Below, piece after piece: positions 35,445 through 39,085 of a DNA stretch of 39,085 bases. A program made the position numbers and the translations under genes. Within the stretch, counting starts at the first letter, position 1. The number at the start of each line of letters is the position of its first letter. Source of the stretch: Streptomyces albidus (ex Kaewkla and Franco 2022) (GTDB lineage: Bacteria; Actinomycetota; Actinomycetes; Streptomycetales; Streptomycetaceae); assembly GCF_013870515.1 (NCBI RefSeq), contig NZ_JACBXA010000031.1:1-39085 (forward strand), given 5' to 3'. A model generated the notes under the pieces. It was given only the letters and a program-made list of their open reading frames with translations. It was not told the DNA's origin and did no database searches.

Positions 35445-36566
35445 ATGGAAAGCGCCGAATCCGCTGCATCCGCCGCATCGTCCGGTTCGTCCGCCGCCGC
35501 GCCCGCCACCAGCCGCCAGTGGCGCGGCATCATCGAGGAGTACCGCGACCGGCTGCCCGTCAGCCCGGAGACGACCGCCGTCAGCCTGCGCGAGGGCGGC
35601 ACCCCGCTCGTACCGGCGCAGCTGCTCTCCGAACTCACCGGCTGCGACGTCCATCTCAAGGTCGAGGGCGCCAACCCCACGGGCTCCTTCAAGGACCGCG
35701 GCATGACGATGGCCATCACGCGCGCCAAGGAAGAGGGCGCCCAGGCCGTCATCTGCGCCTCCACGGGCAACACTTCGGCTTCGGCCGCCGCCTATGCCGT
35801 ACGGGCGGGCATGGTCTGCGCCGTCCTGGTCCCGCAGGGCAAGATCGCGCTGGGCAAGATGGGCCAGGCGCTCGTCCACGGCGCGAAGATCCTCCAGGTC
35901 GAGGGCAACTTCGACGACTGCCTCACGCTCGCCCGCGGTCTGTCCGACAAGTACCCGGTCGCGCTGGTCAATTCGGTCAACCCGGACCGCATCCAGGGCC
36001 AGAAGACGGCTGCGTTCGAGATCGTCGACATGCTCGGAGACGCCCCCGACGTCCACGTGCTGCCCGTCGGCAACGCCGGCAACATCACGGCGTACTGGAA
36101 GGGTTACGGCGAATACGCGGCCGGCGGCCCCGCGACGCACACTCCGCGCATGTGGGGCTTCCAGGCCTCGGGTGCGGCACCCATCGTGCGCGGTGAGGCC
36201 GTGAAGGACCCGAGCACCATCGCCACCGCCATCCGGATCGGCAACCCCGCCTCCTGGGAGATGGCGGAACGCGCACGGGACGAGTCGGGCGGGTTCATCG
36301 ATTCGGTGACGGACCGTCAGATCCTGCGCGCCTACAAGCTGTTGTCGTCGCGCGAGGGCGTCTTCGTCGAGCCGGCCTCCGCCGCATCGGTGGCCGGGCT
36401 GCTCCAGGCCGCGGAGCAGGGCAAGCTGGAGCCCGGGCTGCGCGTGGTGTGCACGGTCACCGGCAACGGCCTGAAGGACCCGGACTGGGCCGTCGCGGGC
36501 GCGCCGCCCCCCGTGACCGTCCCGATCGACGCGGACGCGGCAGCGCAACGGCTCGGCCTCGCCTGA
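35445..36566 (+). CDS. thrC: Threonine synthase
   Basis: 373 aa from ATG 35445 (AAGGAA upstream; GTG 35436 possible). Fold-type II PLP enzyme: [15 protein letters not shown] Lys in [42 protein letters not shown] and [12 protein letters not shown]. Converts O-phosphohomoserine to threonine. Short bacterial type without the zinc ribbon seen in its relative at 25744. A Ser/Ala-rich N-terminal tail ([19 protein letters not shown]) is a lineage feature. A weak hairpin (36576-36584 with 36609-36617) follows. Confidence 0.97.
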   Translation: MESAESAASAASSGSSAAAPATSRQWRGIIEEYRDRLPVSPETTAVSLREGGTPLVPAQLLSELTGCDVHLKVEGANPTGSFKDRGMTMAITRAKEEGAQAVICASTGNTSASAAAYAVRAGMVCAVLVPQGKIALGKMGQALVHGAKILQVEGNFDDCLTLARGLSDKYPVALVNSVNPDRIQGQKTAAFEIVDMLGDAPDVHVLPVGNAGNITAYWKGYGEYAAGGPATHTPRMWGFQASGAAPIVRGEAVKDPSTIATAIRIGNPASWEMAERARDESGGFIDSVTDRQILRAYKLLSSREGVFVEPASAASVAGLLQAAEQGKLEPGLRVVCTVTGNGLKDPDWAVAGAPPPVTVPIDADAAAQRLGLA

Positions 36567-36904
36567 AGGGTTCGCCGCCGCCGGACCGGGCAGAGATTCT
36601 GTCGACGGCCGGCGGCGCAGCCGGTCAGGAGAGCCGGATACGAAGCAGGTGGCGAGGGAGCGCGGGGCTGCTCACGACACGCATCGTGCGCCTCCCGTGC
36701 GCCCTGTGTCGCCACTGAACCTTCCTTCGATAAGCTTGCACAACCCCGAACCCCATGTACGTACTTCGGGGCCGCTCCGTCCTTCGGCGGAGACTTCGTC
36801 CCGGACCGCCAGATCCGGGGAAACACAGGGTCGGTGACCGGTCCGGCGTCTTCGCCGCGGTCCACGGGAAGTCGCGTCAACCAACCAAGGAGAGTCATCG
36901 GGAG
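36567..36904. promoter_or_regulatory. 338-bp thrC-thrB intergenic region
   Basis: Unusually long gap for this operon. Contains a GC hairpin CGCCGCCGG/CCGGCGGCG (36576-36584, 36609-36617) that could end or attenuate the upstream transcript, a less GC-rich stretch around 36720-36740 (TTCGATAAGCTTGCAC) that could hold a thrB promoter, and a CCCCGAA/TTCGGGG stem near 36745-36771. A frame from ATG 36755 into thrB is not accepted because its residues are not protein-like and have no Thr run. Confidence 0.45.
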
Positions 36905-37852
36905 ATGGCCGGTCCCGCGTTCCGCGCCGCAGCTGTCCGCGTGCGCGTTCCCGCAACCAGCGCCAACCTCGGCCCGGGCTATGACGCACTGGGTCTCGCG
37001 CTGGGTCTCTACGACGACGTCGTCGTCCGGGTCGCCGATTCCGGTTTGCACGTCGACATCGCCGGCGAGGGCGCCGAAACGCTCCCGCGCGACGAGGATC
37101 ATCTGCTCGTACGCTCCCTTCGCACCGCCTTCGACCTGCTCGGCGGTCAGCCGCGCGGCCTGGAGGTCGTCTGCGCCAACCGCATTCCGCACGGGCGGGG
37201 CCTCGGCTCCTCCTCCGCGGCGATCTGCGCGGGAATCGTTGCTGCCCGCGCGGTCACCACGGGCGGCGAGGCGAGGCTGGACGACGCGGCCATGCTGGAA
37301 CTGGCCACCGAGATCGAGGGCCACCCCGACAACGTCGCCGCGTGTCTGCTCGGCGGCTTCACACTCGCCTGGATGGACGCGGGCGCCGCACGCGCGATCC
37401 GGATGGAGCCTTCGGATTCCGTCGTGCCGGTCGTCTTCGTACCGGCCAAGCCGCTGCTGACGGAGACCGCACGCGGGCTGTTGCCCCGTCATGTCCCGCA
37501 CGTCGACGCGGCGTTCAACGCCGGCCGCGCCGCACTGCTCGTCGAGGCGCTGACCAGGCGTCCCGAACTGCTGCTTCCCGCCACGGAGGACCGGCTGCAC
37601 CAGGAGTACCGGGCCCCCGCGATGAAGGAAAGCGTGGAATTGGTGAACCGACTGCGGGCCGACGGCGTCCCAGCAGTTGTTTCGGGTGCGGGCCCCACGG
37701 TGCTCGCGCTGCCCGAGGGGAACGGAGCCGCCGACAAGGTCTCCCGCCTCGCGGGAGAGCAGTGGACGGCGAACAGGCTGAGCCTCGACGACGCGGGTGC
37801 CAGCGTCCTGCCGCTGAAGGCGGACGGCGCGGCCCGCGACGCACCTCAGTGA
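36905..37852 (+). CDS. thrB: Homoserine kinase
   Basis: 315 aa from ATG 36905 (M-A-G-P-A-F-R; AAGGAG 12 bases and GGGAG immediately upstream). GHMP kinase: VRVPATSANLGPGYDALGLA (motif 1), the ATP-binding loop IPHGRGLGSSSAAICAG (motif 2) and VSGAGPTVLAL (motif 3). Phosphorylates homoserine with ATP for threonine synthase. Follows thrC after 338 bp. A CCGGGC/GCCCGG hairpin (37867-37887) directly after the stop is a likely terminator. Confidence 0.96.
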   Translation: MAGPAFRAAAVRVRVPATSANLGPGYDALGLALGLYDDVVVRVADSGLHVDIAGEGAETLPRDEDHLLVRSLRTAFDLLGGQPRGLEVVCANRIPHGRGLGSSSAAICAGIVAARAVTTGGEARLDDAAMLELATEIEGHPDNVAACLLGGFTLAWMDAGAARAIRMEPSDSVVPVVFVPAKPLLTETARGLLPRHVPHVDAAFNAGRAALLVEALTRRPELLLPATEDRLHQEYRAPAMKESVELVNRLRADGVPAVVSGAGPTVLALPEGNGAADKVSRLAGEQWTANRLSLDDAGASVLPLKADGAARDAPQ

Positions 37853-37866
37853 CCGCGCACGACTCG

Positions 37867-37887
37867 CCGGGCCCGGCCGGAGCCCGG
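37867..37887 (+). terminator. Hairpin after thrB
   Basis: CCGGGC (37867-37872) with GCCCGG (37882-37887), loop of 9, 15 bases past the thrB stop. Short stem, so moderate support. Confidence 0.45.
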
Positions 37888-38291
37888 GACAGGGCGACGA
37901 TCCGGGAAAGGGGGAATGTTTGTTGGATCCAGTAGTGTTAACCTCAAGTCTGTACTCGCAGTCTCGTGGTCCACACGTGAAATCCTGTGGTGGCCCGTAG
38001 AGTGCAGTGCTTGTGTGATCCCCCAGGGCAGAGGCCCAGGGATCGCCTCTCCCTCCAGGAGCCTCCCACGCTGTTCTGCCTCGCTGAGCAGTTCCGAGCA
38101 CGCTCTGGAGCCGACGTGCAGGACATCCCGTTCGCTTGTTGCACGTCGAACCATTGAATTGATCTCCCCGCCGCACATGTAGGCGGGACCCACCGCTTCG
38201 GCCAGGTCCGTCCGTACACAGGACCACCGCCGGACAGCACGACCGGTCGCCGAGCCAGAAGGCCGACGTCCGCTCCAGGGAAGGACCCTTA
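37888..38291. promoter_or_regulatory. ~400-bp rho leader
   Basis: No gene. Starts with an A/T-richer patch (TGTTTGTTGGATCCAGTAGT and GTTAACCT, about 37918-37943), the best candidate for the rho promoter, leaving a long 5' leader with C-rich, weakly structured stretches. rho genes are commonly autoregulated by termination in such a leader; that is family knowledge, not shown here. Confidence 0.5.
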
Positions 38292-39085
38292 GTGAGCGAC
38301 ACCACCGATCTGATGGGCGTGAACGCCGCTCCCCCTGAGCCTGCCGGCTCGGGTGGTACCTCCTCCGGGGGTACGTCTGCGGACAATGCCGACGCGCCTG
38401 CTACGGACGCTTCTGCCGCGCCTGCCTCCGGTGCTGCGCCCAAGCGTCGGCGCTCCGGCACCGGGCTTGAGGGCATGGTTCTCGCCGAGCTCCAGCAGGT
38501 TGCCTCCGGCCTCGGCATCAAGGGCACCGCGCGGATGCGCAAGAGCCAGCTGATCGAGACCATCAAGGACCGGCAGTCGGGCGGCGGTTCGTCCGACGCC
38601 CCCGCCGCACGAAGCGACGACGGCGAGGCCGGCGACACCAAGCCGAAGCGCCGGGCGACCTCGAAGGCGCGCACCGGTGAGACCGGTGCGGACGGCCAGC
38701 AGGACGCCCAGATCGACATTCCCGGACAGCCCGCGAACGAGGAGAAGGCCGGCGGCGAGCGCCGCGGCCGCCGAGACTCCAACGGCAAGGCCGAGGCCGC
38801 CGCGGACGTCGCGGAGGGCAAGGCCGACGGCCGTCAGGACGGCTCGTCCGGCAAGGGCGAGGGCCGCGACGGCTCCCGCGGTGACAACCGCGGCGGCGAC
38901 GGCCGGCAGCAGCAGGACCGTCCCTCCAAGCGTGACCGTCAGCGCGGCCGCGGCAAGGGCGGCGACGGCGGTGGCCAGAACCAGGGCGGCGGCCAGAACC
39001 AAGGCGGCGGCCAGAACCAGGGCGGTCAGAACCAGGGTGGCGGCCAGAACCAGGGCGGCGGCGGACGTCGCGACGACGACGACTT
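38292..39085 (+). CDS. rho: Transcription termination factor Rho, N-terminal part (3' end outside window)
   Basis: Partial: 264 codons from GTG 38292 (AAGGA 7 bases upstream), running off the window. N-terminus VSDTTDLMGVNAAPPEPAGS, then the Rho-N/SAP-like helix-extended-helix GLEGMVLAELQQVASGLGIK and RMRKSQLIETIKDRQ (about residues 58-97). The remainder is the large actinobacterial insertion: Arg/Lys/Asp/Gly/Gln-rich, with repeated GGGQNQ units (five or more) near the end, likely RNA-binding and disordered. The primary RNA-binding cold-shock domain and ATPase would follow downstream. Confidence 0.95.
   Translation, partial: MSDTTDLMGVNAAPPEPAGSGGTSSGGTSADNADAPATDASAAPASGAAPKRRRSGTGLEGMVLAELQQVASGLGIKGTARMRKSQLIETIKDRQSGGGSSDAPAARSDDGEAGDTKPKRRATSKARTGETGADGQQDAQIDIPGQPANEEKAGGERRGRRDSNGKAEAAADVAEGKADGRQDGSSGKGEGRDGSRGDNRGGDGRQQQDRPSKRDRQRGRGKGGDGGGQNQGGGQNQGGGQNQGGQNQGGGQNQGGGGRRDDDD

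Noticed and set aside
34160..35773. Minus-strand 537-codon frame
   Set aside because: Antisense shadow of hom; no motif, no ribosome site.
36755..36904. Upstream extension of thrB from ATG 36755, or a threonine leader peptide
   Set aside because: No Thr/Ile run as in attenuator leaders; Arg/Pro/Gly-rich sequence; a GHMP kinase start at 36905 fits the family.
36332..38821. Very long minus-strand open frame (829 codons)
   Set aside because: Antisense to thrC, thrB and rho, all with clear family motifs; low-complexity Ser/Ala/Arg/Pro composition typical of GC-driven shadow frames.

Overview
The window is high-GC actinobacterial DNA, almost certainly Streptomyces. The evidence is a lysA-hom-thrC-thrB-rho block preceded by an ArgS-like nrtL gene and a short response regulator, heavy third-position G/C, leaderless starts, and typical regulator families (PucR, LAL/LuxR, SpoIIE-type PP2C, STAS). 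No species can be named from sequence alone.

Left part (1-14.2 kb), ordinary chromosome: the 3' part of a secreted isoamylase; a two-TM membrane protein; a 1.15-kb gene-free stretch with a GATCAC microsatellite and two identical LacI-operator-like boxes 42 bp apart; a sigma-like/zinc-finger/transmembrane/LamG fusion protein facing a LAL-type LuxR regulator tail to tail; a secreted AMIN-like protein; a small four-cysteine secreted protein; a PucR-type regulator; an APH-fold kinase; and a stand-alone TOPRIM protein.

Middle (14.2-30.64 kb), accessory DNA. An intact tRNA-Arg(CCG) lies on the minus strand at 30638-30709. A degenerate copy of its 3' half (38 of 42 bases identical, same orientation) lies at 14205-14246. 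This is the geometry of an element integrated into the 3' end of a tRNA gene, and it outlines an island of about 16.4 kb. No integrase is visible. Intact cargo: flavin amine oxidase, small membrane protein, MarR regulator, two related membrane-anchored PP2C phosphatases, F420-type reductase, ABM-domain protein, and a STAS protein without the usual phospho-serine. Between 19.0 and 22.4 kb there is a cluster of decayed genes: alpha/beta hydrolase, internally deleted IS256-type transposase, GcvH-like protein and DUF4142 protein. At the right end, a compact catabolic module sits between imperfect direct repeats of about 160 bp (24329-24490 and 30352-30510). It consists of a divergent IclR regulator, a zinc-ribbon threonine-synthase-like PLP enzyme, an N-acyl-D-amino-acid deacylase and an SSS-family transporter. 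It reads as uptake, deacylation and breakdown of an N-acylated D-amino acid, but the substrate is not evident from sequence. A fragment of an ArsI/CadI dioxygenase gene abuts the right repeat.

Right part (30.64 kb to end), conserved core: tRNA-Arg with its terminator, leaderless response regulator, leaderless nrtL, then lysA, hom, thrC and thrB (aspartate-family biosynthesis of lysine and threonine), and the first 264 codons of rho, which run off the window.
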